DNA of 57,927 bases from Symbiodinium natans (Eukaryota; Sar; Dinophyceae; Suessiales; Symbiodiniaceae): positions 1,079,526 to 1,137,452 of the forward strand of contig CAJNDS010002191.1 of assembly GCA_905221605.1 (NCBI GenBank), given 5' to 3'. The position numbers and the translations under genes are program-made. The notes below the pieces were generated by a model, which was given only the letters and a program-made list of their open reading frames with translations, searched no databases and had not been told where the DNA came from. Numbering within the stretch: position 1 is the first letter of the stretch; the number at the start of each line of letters is the position of its first letter. Shown here piece after piece: positions 42,621 to 54,155 of the stretch.

Positions 42621-43699
42621 GACGGTCACGCCAAGGAAACGAAAGAGGCTGGCGGCAAGGTGCCTGCGTTGCCCAGCCACGCGCATGTGCTACAAATGGG
42701 CCGCAGCACGCGTTGGCACTTCGGGACTTGTGAGCGGGCACCTGCTTACGTGGGACCTGCCGCTCTACCAAAAGTCCTAGTCTCGGAACGCAGAAGTTTA
42801 GGAGCATCAGGGAACTTCAATGTTGCCACGGTTCCCTACAACAGGTTGAGTCCGAGGTTGTTCCACGCACTATTTGCATCATGGCACGAATACGTACGAC
42901 GTTATCCCTCTCATGCTGCCGGCTTCTGCTCAGTCTCTGCTTTCCGAGTTCTGCGGATGTGCTTCAGCGCGCTTCAGCTCTTCAATTGCACAACCATCAC
43001 GTGATGTCACGTGAGATGGACTGTCTGGACAGCAGACTGTCGCCACTTCGCTGTTGCCACCGAGCGGTTTTTCGATGTGGCGGCTTCCTCGAATCTGGCT
43101 GACCACATGGGCATTGTGGGAGGGGTAAACTTCCCTCTTCGCCTTCTCACTTAGGGCGACCCCAGGCGTTCGGTTCGCTTGTGCTGGCCACCCGGGCTCC
43201 GTACTCATTGATTATTTGGCGAGCACTCTCTCTTCAGAGGAGATTATGATGATTATTGCGATTGGTGAAGGCCACGCGTGGAATGTTTTGTGTGGCCTTC
43301 TGCTGTGCCGACAGAGACAAAGGCTGAACAGTGTCCAGGAGTCCAGGGTCAAGGTGGCATACCTGGCCCTCAATGCCTCTTAATGCCTCTTGGGAGCAGC
43401 AACCCCTTGTTCGTGCCCAATCGTACTATGGGTCCCGGAACACCTTCGATGATCAGACAGATGGCCACTTTCTACTTCTTCAGTTTGGAGCCTATAGCTC
43501 AAGTGCGGGCTTCAAAAGACCTGGAGCAGAAAAGCAGAGGGGCACACAAGTTTGGGGCAAGCGGTCGAAGGCGATGCAGCTGAACCGCGAATGCGTCGCC
43601 GTATGTCTTGTGTGAGTGCCTTTGACTCCTGCTTTGCGGGCGTTGCTTCCCACAGTCCTTTCTTGATTGTCCAGCAGGTCAAACACACCCGCAGGATTG

Positions 43700-44815
43700 T
43701 TTCTGGGATCCCTGTAGTTAGTGAAAAGTGGGCAGGAAAGAGGGTGGGTATGCTGCTTCGGTCATCAGCATTGCAGGAAGTCACAGCACGTGCCAACACG
43801 GCCTTTTGCGACTCTGGCAGGCTAAATTTGCAGCCTTGTGCTTTTCACTAGAACATATCTGCAGCTCCTGGCGGTCCGAAATCGTGCAAACAATCTTTGA
43901 CAAAGCTAGCCGGCAGCATTTGGGGGGTGTGCAACAACCTGGGGCAAGGAACCACCTAGACTGGGATCGAGAGCTTGTGCTACCAACCACCTAAGCACAA
44001 ACCAACCAACCCGCGACAAACTGATCTTCCCGTTGGCAACCGCCGGTCCTTTCGCCAGTTCTCGAAACAGCAGAAACCCAAGCAACTCACGCATCAGGCC
44101 CCCGTGTCTTGCGGGCGCGGTGGCCGAATCAAGGATCTTGTGTTTGGTAATCAAAGTGGCAAACGGAGACGTATTAAGGTAAGCAGCGGGTACAACGAAC
44201 CTCCAATGGCAGGCAGCCGTAAACAAGCTCGGAGTTCATCTGAAACGTGTCCTCAAATGGAGCGGCGTGTGGACCCAGCGGATGGTGTCGCGTACACGTT
44301 CCAAGCGCCTCGGCTACCTTGGGTTTCGCACAGGGTCCACGGCCCCTCGATGCACAGAGTTCTTAACCCCTGTAAAAATCTACCGGGTCCAAGAGGGTTT
44401 TAGGCTGTGAGGTTTTAGGGTTGTAGGGCAGTGGGCTTGAGATTCTGGAGTTAGGCCTGATTATCATGAGCAGCACTACGCAGTTAAGGACCTCAGCAAT
44501 TACTATGCCAAGCAGTACAGCAAGCAGGTCCTGGAGGGTCACGGGTACAGCATGCTTGTCTTGTCAGATTGTCATGTAGATGTCCCCAGCCAGCTGGTGT
44601 CCAGAGACGTGCGTGGCAGCCGTGGGCAGGACATCCAACACTATTGGAACAAGCAGTGCAAGCGGGAACCTAAGTTCGCTTCCATCCTCCGAGTCACAAA
44701 ACGACTTTGTCGTTCCAGCTGCCGAAGAAGTGACCAAGGCCCTTGGGAAGCTCAAAGGCTTCGGCTGTGCCTCGCCCAGAAGACATCAGCATGAGTACAA
44801 AGAAAGAAGATAAAC
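43700..44815 (+). CDS. Hypothetical exons, unassigned
   Basis: Pieces such as GGRIKDLVFGNQSGKRRRIK (about 44115-44178) and SNYYAKQYSKQVLEGHGYSM (about 44492-44553) followed by an open frame to 44794 look coding by composition. No family recognised and splice sites not resolved. Confidence 0.22.
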
Positions 44816-44998
44816 AAGGTGACGGCGCCTGTAAGAGGCCGTGTGACTGAACACATTCTATGTTTACATTTTTCGCGTCGAGGGCTGAAAACCCAAGTAA
44901 GGCACACATTTTCGTGATCACCGCAGCATTTGCAGGGCTCGAAAACACTGAAGGGTTAAGTCCTTTTTTTCTCAAAAATGCATTTTCGCTCGAAGCCT

Positions 44999-45483
44999 GA
45001 TCGTTTTTTTTGTTGTTTTTTTCCAGGGGGTCCTTTTTTTGAAGTTTTGGACGCGTTTTTTGCTCGAATTTGCGCTCTCGCCTAGGCGCGGGCACGTTTT
45101 GCTCATTCCCCATGTTGAACTTTCAAATGGCGATTTTCGGTTCGGGAAGTTTTTTCTGCGTTATGGCTCCGGCAGTTCAGGTTCGAAATAGTGCTCTCGC
45201 CACAGCGCAGGCATGATTTTCTGGAATTGTGCTTTGGTTGTAACCCAACAGACTTGTGCACTGGATCCTGAAAGTGGCCTCAAGTTGATTCTTCTTCAGG
45301 GTTCAAGGTTCAAAGTTTAGGGTTCAGGTTTCAGGATTTGGGTTTGCACTGCTTGGACTATTCTTTTGGGTTTAAGGATCGTTTGTTTGTTGTGTTTTTT
45401 TTCTAGGGGGTGTCGTTTTGAAGTTTCGGACACATTTTTTGCTTGAAATTGCGCTCTCGCCTAGGCGCGGGCGCGTTTTGCTT
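44999..45483. repeat. Direct duplication around TGCGCTCTCGCCTAGGCGCG
   Basis: 44999-45105 and 45369-45483 share GATCGTTT, a T-run, AGGGGGT, GAAGTTTxGGAC, TTTTTTGCT and TGCGCTCTCGCCTAGGCGCG followed by GGCRCGTTTTGCT. A third, weaker copy of the core (GTGCTCTCGCCACAGCGCAG) is at 45192. The core contains the palindrome CGCCTAGGCG. Confidence 0.8.
45296..45350. repeat. Degenerate TTTAGGG-like words
   Basis: GGTTCAAGGTTCAAAGTTTAGG followed by GTTCAGGTTTCAGGATTTGG: 7-8-bp words similar to the TTTAGGG telomere unit. Similar words lie at 44398-44450 and 45506-45545. Confidence 0.5.
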
Positions 45484-45578
45484 ATAAACCCCGAATTAAA
45501 CAGCAAGGGTTTAGGCCTTTGGGGATTAGGGGTTCAGGCTTTGGAGTTGCAGGTGTGAAGTCCCAAGTCACGTGATTA

Positions 45579-45602
45579 CCCCCCCCCCCCCCCCCCCCCC
45601 CC

Positions 45603-45637
<35 letters not shown>

Positions 45638-45650
45638 ACACCCCCCCCCC
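45579..45650. repeat. Poly-C tract of about 70 bases
   Basis: A C run interrupted by only a few A. On the minus strand this is poly-G, a strong polymerase block and quadruplex candidate. The true length is uncertain in any assembly. Confidence 0.92.
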
Positions 45651-46509
45651 AAGCCCCAGAAATTGTGGTTACTCGCAGCGCCTCTTAGAGGCGCCGTCTC
45701 CATAAACAAGTGTCAGTCTAATAAAGGACTTACAGCAAATCAGTTCGCCACCTTCTGGTTTGCCACATTTGTTATATTTATATTTAACGCCGGATGCCGT
45801 GGACACCCCTGAAGTCAGTCCGGGCCGAAATCCATTCCGAGACATTGGTTCTTCGGGTCCTGGCGTTACGAGAAGTGTGTCAGGGCATGGTAAGGTTAGC
45901 AACACCAGGCTGCTGATGCCAGCTTGCTGGACCCTTTACCCGATCTGGAGCGTCTCAGTCAAGCCAAAGCCCCTTGGCCCTTGGTGCTTTGGGTGCGATT
46001 CAAGGGTGTGCTGGGACGTGGGTTTCGAGTGTGGTTTCAGGATGTGGGAGGTTTCCTCTCGAACTTGGTTTTGTTCTTTGCGTGCACAGGTCGCAAATCA
46101 CCTGCAGCAACGCACCGGAACTTCAAACCACAGCCGACCCCGAAAAATATACCGGACCCGGATCAAGTTACAAAGCTTGGGGCTGCGCGGGCTTCTGTTG
46201 GGTTCGCGATGGTTTACGTTCATAGCATGCGTCGGCCGTCTCACGCCGTGTGTCGCATCGACAACAGCTAGACGGAGTGTTGGGCAGTAGAGTTCAGGTT
46301 TTAGGTCCACATGACGCCTGTCTGGGATACCCCAAATTCTTCTGGCCAGAGGCCTGAACATGCTACCACCCCCTCCCCCCCCGCCCCCGGGCGGAGAGGC
46401 CCGGCAATTGGGGCAAACCTCCCAAGCTAAACAGGGTGCAACATGAATGGAGGCTTGCAGATTCCGCTGACATTTTCGCAGCGACAGAGTAGAGCTCCTT
46501 TGGTTCCAA

Positions 46510-49500
46510 ATGTCGAGCCCCTTGCCGGAAGATGCGAAAGAGGATGTGACAGACGCGGACGCGGAAGCGGAAGCGGAAGAGGCTGTGGATGTGCATCTTC
46601 AGTGGCAGGATGCAGCTGGCAGCCAGACTGGCCAAGTATGTATCGCGATAGCAGCAACGCTGTCAGAGTTCAAGGCGCAATGTGCGCAAATGCTGAAAGT
46701 TCGGCTGGTCCATTGTCCAGACTTTAATGACGACATGGATAGCCAGCAGCTTCGCGAGCTTGGCATAGGCGCTGCTGTGTGGACGCCGTGTCTTCAAGTG
46801 TCTTCTATTCTTGCTGCACTTTGCGCCAGCAGTATACAAAGCATGCGGAGCTTCGCTGACCTTGTCTGAGCTTCCAGAGTGGAAACAAAGCTGCTTGACA
46901 GGCCTCTCGGACGTGCCTGTTCTTCTGGAACTTGGCCCGCCCGTCGACCCCTCGGAAGCTTGTGAACCGGCTGCCTCTGCGAAGGCCGTGGGCATGTCCA
47001 CCAGGTGGGAGGATGACGCTTTTGGCTTTTGGCATGGGATGTAGCTGTGCAGAGCCGGGCTAGACCGGGCTGGAGTCGGGTAGCTTAAAGACTTGACCGC
47101 CGCCATTGTTGTCAGCAGCAGCTTGTGGAAGGAAGGTTCGCGCCCCGCTGGCGGTGCGTCAGGCAGTGGCCGATGCATCGGACATCCGTGAGGGCTGGCT
47201 TTTCCTTGGGGGGCAGCTGGCTGCGAGTAGCCTGGAAGGCTTACAACAGCTAGGCATCACGCACATTATGAATTGCTGTGAGCGCGTCCCGTGCAAGTTT
47301 CGAGACTTGCTCAGAATCTAAAGTTGCAACCTCAGCCTCTTCTTGTACATCACAAGTAGCCCGCTCTGCAGCAGAGCAGATTTCTCCAAGCTTGTGTAGG
47401 CATGCAGATTCTCATCAGTCACTGTCACGTGCTGGCAGCCTCTCCACACTGCATGATAAGTCTCACCTTTGTCGTGATTTGAGGATCGAGGATTACCTAC
47501 AAGGTAGTTGCCGTGATGGACACGAAAAGCTCTGTGGCTTCAACCAGCGCCGCAAGCTAGCGTGACTGCACATTCAGTTGTGTGGAACTCCGACAGACGA
47601 TGTGCCAAGGCTCTGATATCCGGGAGTTCATTCCTGAAGCTTTAGCCTTCATTGACGAGGTGGTGGCAAATGGTGGCAAGATCTTGGTCCACTGCATGGT
47701 CGGAGCTTCGCGAAGCGTGGCTTTGGTTCTTGCCTGGCTTGTGGCACGATGCCGGATGCCATTGAAGCAGGTCTTGCAAACAGTGCTTATCCCATGGCTA
47801 GTTTGCAGACAAGGGGTGGGCCATGTCTTGCATGCTCTCCTGGTGAGTACCGAGAGTGTCAGGCAACACCGCTCCAAATCAAGAAAGGACCCTCGGAAAA
47901 CAGGGGAAACGCATGCAGAAAACCAAACAAGAACAGGTTCAGAGAAAACAGATAACCGAAGCCGGAAAACCAGCCGAAACCAAATCAAACAGACCCTTCC
48001 ATCGTGCCACTGCTACTGGAAGAACGCTTCTTTGGGTTTCTCAAGGGAGGGCCAATCTTTTCGCATTTTTGTGTTTGTTCTTTTTGGGTGGGGGGGGGGG
48101 GGGGGGGGGGGGGGGGGGTGGAGGGGAAGGGGGAGGGGGAGTGGGAGGAAAGCCTCTAGTTTCTCTATTTTGGGGGGGAGACCTTTATTTTCTCTGGAAG
48201 AAGAGGCCGGAAGGAAAGAAAGACAAGAAACTAAAAGAGAAAAAGAAGATACCAGAACAGAAAATAACATTCAGAAAGAAAAAGAAACAACAGAAGAAAG
48301 AGAGAAACAAGCAAGCAAGGCAACAAAGAAAGAAAAAAACGAAAACAAGAAATACAGAAAGACAGAAAGAAAGAATAACGAAAGAAAGAAAGACAGAAAG
48401 AAAGACAGAAACACAGAAAGAAAAGGAGAGAAATAAAGAAAGGACAAACAAGAAAGAACAAAAGAACGAGAGAAGGAAGGAAGGAAGGAAGGAAGGAAGG
48501 AAGGAAGGAAGGAAGGAAAGAAGGAAGGAAGGAAGGAAGAATGAACGACCGAAAGAAAGAAATTAAGCAAGGCATAAAGAAAGAACGCAAGAACGAAGTA
48601 AAGATACATGCAAGAAAGAAATAAACAAGAAAAAGAAAGAAAGAAAAGAAAGAAATACATACATACAGAAAGAAAGAGCGAAAGACATAGATAAATAAAG
48701 AATTAAGAAAAAGAAAGAGAAATATACAGAAACAAAGACAGAAATACAGAAGACAGAAAGAAAAAAAACTACAGAAATAAAGAACGAACGAAAGAAAGAA
48801 CTACATAGATAAACAAACTACAGAAAGACAGAAAGAAAGCCAGACAGACATAAGCAAAGAAAGACGGAAAGAAAGAAAGAAAGAACGCAATGAGCCAAAG
48901 AAAGGAACACAAGAAAGAAACGCGGCAAATAAATAGACGTGAAACAAAACACAAGGTCGAAGTAAAAGAACACATGATGAAAAAAACATGACAACAAATA
49001 AATAATAAGAATTCGAGTAGAAATACGCAGGGCCTTCGTAAAATGAATAGAAGAACACCTATGAACACAATCATAGGACTACTGTTGAAATATGGAGGGA
49101 ATCGAGGTCTTGCTAGGGGAAGCCAAGGAAACCGACCCAAAATTAGTACGAGCTTCGACCGAAGCAGTGGGAGTCGTATTAAGATCACCATGAATCCCAT
49201 GAAAGCTAGTTGGACGTCGGGAAAGCCAAGGACATGGACCAACAAAAACAACAATCGTGACAAACAAGGTTCGCAAGACAAGAGCTCTACCCTTCTCAGG
49301 TTTGGGCCTGGATTTCCTTCACCACCCTCTGTGCCACCCTCTGTGTGGGAGATCTTAAGTAAGCCTTTCTCCTCGCCTTGTCTCCCGGCCAGGGTCTCCC
49401 ATCCCGCCGAGTACCCCCGGAGCCCCAGAGAATCCCGCAGTCCCGCCGCGTGCAGAGCACAGAGGTCGCCCCAAAATAGTCCCGCAGAGTCCCTTGCAGC

Positions 49501-50404
49501 GCCCAGAATGAAGGAAACCTAACCGCAGGATCCTGTCGCGGTTGCTTTCCCAAGAGATGGCACTTCGAAGGCCTCCGGGGACCTGTGGGATTGGATGCAG
49601 GGATTCTCTGGAGGGCGTGCCAGGGATACTGAGGCAGAGACTCGCGGGATTCTCTGCATTATTTGGGGACTCTCTGTTTCTCTGGGGGTAGGTGCAGGGA
49701 TACTTGGGATACTCCGCAGAGCTCCAAGAGCTCCAGAGGCCGGAACTCAACGCTTTGGGCGTGCAGCAAGTTCTCGCTGAGACTCTCAGCAGGAAATGAC
49801 AGGATGGCTTCCAGATGTAGGATGAAGACAAAGTTGGAGCTTTGAGGGCTTGCAGGGTTAGTTTTTGTCCGCCGCCGTGGGGTTAGATTTTAGTTCAGCT
49901 CTCCCCACCCTGGCATCCTGTACTCCTCGGGTCGCCTGGCCCGGGACTCCTCGGCATCCGCAGGAATCCTGCAAGGTATCCCGGGAGTGCCCAGAAAGTC
50001 CCACCAAAAACCCCGCATAGTATCCCTGCCCACACCTAGAGAATCAAGAGAGATCGGGAGAGAACGATGGTGTAGCATAAGTTTGGGTTGGGTTCAAAGA
50101 CATGGCATGGACTAGGTGAAAGTCGGGTTTCAAGGGAAGCGAATGAACCTTACGAGCTACACTTACCCCGGTTGGACCATGTTGGAGCGTCTTCCCTTGT
50201 TGGGACCCTTGTCCTGTAAGACGAGGCGTAGGACAAAAGAGATCGTATTCATCCTTCAAAGCTGCGTGCCAGGCCTTCCAAGAGGTGAGGGCCAAGAGAC
50301 ACCAAGCGAGACCGAACCGCAGCTTCTGTGAGCAGCTTATGCAGTTCGAGAAGGAGACTTTGGGGAGTTGCAGCGCCACCTTGGCAGACTTTCACCACAA
50401 ATAG
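46510..50404 (+). CDS. Dual-specificity protein phosphatase with acidic, possibly ubiquitin-like N-terminal region
   Basis: Start at ATG 46510 (SSPLPEDAKEDVTDADAEAE, acidic), then VDVHLQWQDAAGSQTG and ATLSEFKAQCAQMLKV, which could be a ubiquitin-like beta-grasp (inference). The phosphatase begins in the exon at 47136: DIREGWLFLGGQLAASSLEG, GITHIMNCCERVPC. Next come LRIEDYLQ (ends 47503), SDIREFIPEALAFIDEVV and the active site VHCMVGASRS (exon 47610-47770, catalytic Cys codon 47693-47695, HCx5R intact), then after a 2502-bp intron AFQEVRAKRHQARPNRSFCE and QLMQFEKETLG (50273-50404, stop TAG). RPNxxFxxQLxxFE is the canonical DSP C-terminus, in phase with the active-site exon. Exons between 46640 and 47130 are approximate. 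Dephosphorylates Tyr/Ser/Thr, probably in the cytosol since no leader is seen. Confidence 0.92.
48086..48160. repeat. Poly-G tract with G-rich tail
   Basis: About 28 uninterrupted Gs at 48091-48118 followed by GGAGGGGAAGGGGGAGGGGG. Quadruplex-prone on the + strand, inside the phosphatase intron. Confidence 0.9.
48195..48985. repeat. Purine-rich GAAA/GAAG/AAGG repeat block
   Basis: About 790 bp composed mostly of AAGAAAGAAAGA, ACAGAAAGA and, at 48475-48537, a clean (GGAA)n array. Strong purine bias on the + strand. The ORFs (Lys/Glu/Arg-rich) are repeat artefacts. Confidence 0.92.
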
Positions 50405-50797
50405 CTCCTACAAGGTGATCGCGACGTGGGTGTGCTGCAGTGCTGCCGTCCTTCGATTCGCCCGAATGTTGCGCGGGCCAATTGCGCGGCATCGGGAAAA
50501 AGCTTGGAGCAGTGTGGGCCGCGTTCAGGCAGAGATAGGCAGAGGCACCGAAGTTCGGATTTCCTGATCTCTTTCAGCCCTGAGTTCAAGTTGAGCCACG
50601 GATGACATACTGTACGTCGAAACTCTTTCGGCAACAACTGGTCCTTTCGGGCTAAGAAGGCCTTCAGATCACAACCAACGTGTAGAACCTGACCTAGCCA
50701 TATTCTTTGGCACGCTGATGCTTAGGTTAGCTTTTGCCCCGATCCAAAGCCTCTTGCCTGCAGCTACGGGTATGGGGCATTTAGAACATGGCATGGC

Positions 50798-52550
50798 ATG
50801 CAGCCAAGGAAGTCAGGCGGATCCTTCACTCCGATCTACGAGTCTTCCAGTAGTGGCAAGAACTTCGCCTCTGTCAACGCCGGAAATCCCAAGAAGTTGA
50901 AGGCCCCGAAGCTTTGCAACACCCTTCTCGGTGTGGTTCAGAAGCCAAACAACCGTGCCGGGCGAGGTAGGGGGTGGAACGATCAACGGGCAGTTTGCGC
51001 AGGACTGCCTGGGCTTTGCATGGGCCGAGCTTCCTCCATTCAGCTGCAGGGTCCTCTTGGCCGCGAGGAGCTGCAGAGAGTGGCTGGACATGACCCTGAC
51101 AGTTACAGTCCAGCACACGAGGCCCGAGTCTTCCAGCCAGGGGAGAAAACAAGTGTGTGTGTGTGTGTGTGCCGTGGGAGATGCAAGAATGAACTGCAGT
51201 TGCCTGGGTGCCATTTCCTGCTGCAGGCGCTGCTTCGAACAGCTACGCAGACAGGCACTGCAAGGCAGGGACACATAAGGATGCAGCAGAACATGGTATT
51301 CTGTAACACGGGATGCAACAGGCATGGCCTTTTTCCAGCGCCCGCCACGCTGCGGTTGCCGCAGTGTAGCGCTCCAATCTGTCGAAATACACCGGTACTC
51401 TGCCGAACATGCTCACAGAAAAGCTGGAGCAGCACGGGCCAGTTGAGGCTTGGAGGCTTCCTTCATCTACCTCGGCCGGACGCCTGTGGAGGTGCGTCCG
51501 AGCAAATCCCAGATGCTGCGCTGTTTGACAGACGGGTTCTGCCAGAGGCCGAGCAGATTGCTGGGGACTCCGGGCGAGGCGGCCTGGTGATCCTGGAGCG
51601 CTCGTGGCACAGATTTTTGCTCTTCACTCCAAAACCTATCCAACTCACCCGAAGACTGTCGCTGGTAAAGCCCCCTGGCCACCAAAGCTTGGAGGAGCAA
51701 CATCAGTTTTCGCACACATTGCCGTGTGAGGACATATTCGAGACGAAGTCACGACCCTACCATGTCCAGAATGTGGCCATGGTGTGTCTCAATGGCAATT
51801 GGAGTAAACGTGCTGTTCTGCAGCTGTGCAAAGCTGTGCGCTGATCTGGTTGGCACATGGCAAGAAGGTACACGGTAGGACCTCAACGAGGCTACGAGCC
51901 TGATGATGCGACATTTCTATCGATGCTTGGAAGAAGCTGCCTCGAGATTCCTCGAGGGTCGAGTGGAGTTTTGTGGGACTCTGGGGAATTCAAGGCCTCC
52001 GGCTGGCTGAGTCAACCAAAGATCAGCGAAAGGGCACTTTGTGTAGGTTATACTCGCGGGTGCGGAGGAAAGTGCGCCTGGTCGGCCGCAATGTTGTGGC
52101 TGCTTGCCACGACTACAATCTGCAGCGGCCGAGCTTGCCTCAGCCTTTTGGAGCTGTTTTTACTCGAGGTCGTCGTATGGCGCTTACATGCGTTTCGCGT
52201 TTCTGCGAATCTTGCGGACAAGGTCGCAGGTCCCACCCATTGACCAGGTTCGCCTCTGCCTGGTTAGTGGTGGCAAGTTTGCGGAGCGAGTCCCCAAGGA
52301 GTTGCGTCAAAACGTGCAAAACTCGGCGAGCACTTGTCAAGGCGCCTTGGGATTCTTGGGATTCATGAACACTTGCCTTCAGCAGGAGCTGGTGGCTCGA
52401 CAGCTCGTGCTCGGCGTGCTGGACGTGCAGCTGGCAGAAGGGATCAACCCTGATGCCATGCCTGAGATCGAGTTTGCCTATGATGGTGATGTGTTCCGCT
52501 TCTTATCTCAACCGAGTGATCCGAGTGCAGATCTTGAAGAGCCACTGTGA
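50798..52550 (+). CDS. Hypothetical multi-exon gene (C-terminal exons clear)
   Basis: The best-supported exons are about 52045-52150 (LYSRVRRKVRLVGRNVVAAC) and 52228-52550 (VRLCLVSGGKFAERVPKELR, ASTCQGALGFLGFMNTCLQQ, VLGVLDVQLAEGINPDAMPE, stop TGA at 52548-52550), both preceded by AG|G acceptors. Upstream, 50816-50915 (GSFTPIYESSSSGKNFASVN) may be an early exon. A (GT)n run lies at 51153-51172. The final exon is hydrophobic-helical and ends in an acidic tail. No family recognised. Confidence 0.4.
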
Positions 52551-54155
52551 CTAAACTATGTGGTCAATGTGGTCCATTTGTTCAAACAGCCACCTCGACT
52601 CAGTTTGCAAGTGTGTGCAGGTAAAGAATGGGATGCTTTGGCCGAGAGAACCTGATTCGAGCCAGGTTGTACATGCCACAACAATTGAAGGAAAAAGGCT
52701 TCGCTGATTCAGGACGATGGAGGCCTGGAGGCTCGTAGAATCTTGTGGATAACACTGAGCCAGAAGGTGCATGAGTTTGCAGCCTGTCGCACGCTGCGCC
52801 GGCCCTCAAAACTGGTAGCTGCAAAAACCGAAGCTCTGACTCACACTTGATGCCTGTGTTGCATCTTGCGCGATGGGCTGCGCGGCCTCATCCGGGGCAA
52901 CGCTCGATGGTTGCTTGGATGCATGAGATTGCACACCTGCGACGCTCTGCACGGTCCGATCGCTGCAGCTCGAAAAGACAGCCTGCCTCGAGGTCGAATG
53001 GTCGCAAGCAGCACAAGGCGCTCTTCTAGGCCTCTTCTGGGGTTTCAGGCTCTAGACGACCCATCATCATTCCAATAGTTGATGATCCCAGCCGAGAAAG
53101 TGCTTGGTAAGCATGTCTACGTGCGGCAAGACCTCAGTTTGCCAATGTGCCTCCTGCTCGGAGTCACAGCGGATGTCGAAATGTGAAAGCTGTGTCTGCG
53201 ATTTGGCCTCTGGTTCGCGCCGGTTTTTTAGCCACTTTAGCCAAGTTTAGCCCCGTGTGTTTGTGTGCCCCACCTGACGAGGAGGATGAGAGCAGCGCTT
53301 TTTGCCAATGGCACCAGTGCCAATCAATCCTGGGCTGCAATGCGGTAGTGGTCTCACAGTTTCACTTAGGAATTTAGTGCAAAGGGCCGGAGCCACAAAC
53401 AGGACTGTGGAGTCCAGGGCACGGACTAAAATCGGGCGGCCAAGAGAAATGCCTGGAGTCCACGGTGTTCCACGCTTGGCGAGGCCTTCAGCTTCGCTTA
53501 ATAGGCGACTTAGATCGCTCCCCTGTCGGAAAAGGCATGGGAACTGCAAAGGAGACGGCTCACTGAAGGTCCTGGACCCCACGCGTAGGCTTCCCAAAAA
53601 CTCCCGTGTCCATACTAGTCTCATCAGTCCAGAAGCTCTGCCGTCCATCTGAAAATTGGGCTATGTGACTAGACCAAACATCCGGGTTTGATTTGCACGT
53701 AGCATCCGAGTCCAAAAACTGATGCCGATGAACATCCAACATCCCAAGCTGCGAAGTGCACTTGAAGGATGCGCAGAAACGAGCCTTCCAGTAGAAGTTT
53801 ACGAAACGGAGCGAGGTTGTGCATCTTTGGGCTTTCTTCTGGCTCATGTGCTGCAGTAGGGGTGGGGGGGACTGCTGTCCGCTGCCTTGCAGAGGTGCCG
53901 GGCCATTGAGGGGGTTTGGGTCGCATACGGCACGGGGGTTTACGATATTCGGGGTGCCCTGTTTGGGGAAAAGGAATCCTACTATTTGGGGGTCTATATT
54001 AGGGGTCTCGTTTACTTTCGTAAACGCATCATAAGACTCTGTGCAAAGTGCGTGCCTGCGAGCTTGTTTTGTCTCGCTGGCAGCGTTCTCGGGCAGGTGC
54101 GGCCAGATGCATTCCAATGTGTCGGGAGCTAAGCCACCCAAGGCTCAAAGCTAAC
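52551..54155. other. Region without assignable gene
   Basis: Short frames only. Near 53860-54010 the + strand is rich in GGGG words (GGGGTGGGGGGG, TTGGGGGTC, TAGGGGTC); the same style recurs at 55140-55260. Confidence 0.35.

Larger units (their letters stand above)
47504..50272 (+). other. Two mapped phosphatase introns, one of 2.5 kb
   Basis: 47504-47609 and 47771-50272 are both GT-AG with AG|G. Reading across the second gives MPLKQ|AFQEVRAK, the normal DSP helix, so the large simple-repeat block is intronic. The part 48990-50270 is repeat-poor and holds TCCC/GCAGAG-rich words (about 49370-50030) but no gene that I recognise. Confidence 0.8.

Noticed and set aside
48185-48660. Lys/Glu-rich and Phe/Leu/Ser-rich ORFs in the phosphatase intron
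   Set aside because: Purine-repeat translation; the region is removed between two exons of the phosphatase that join in frame.
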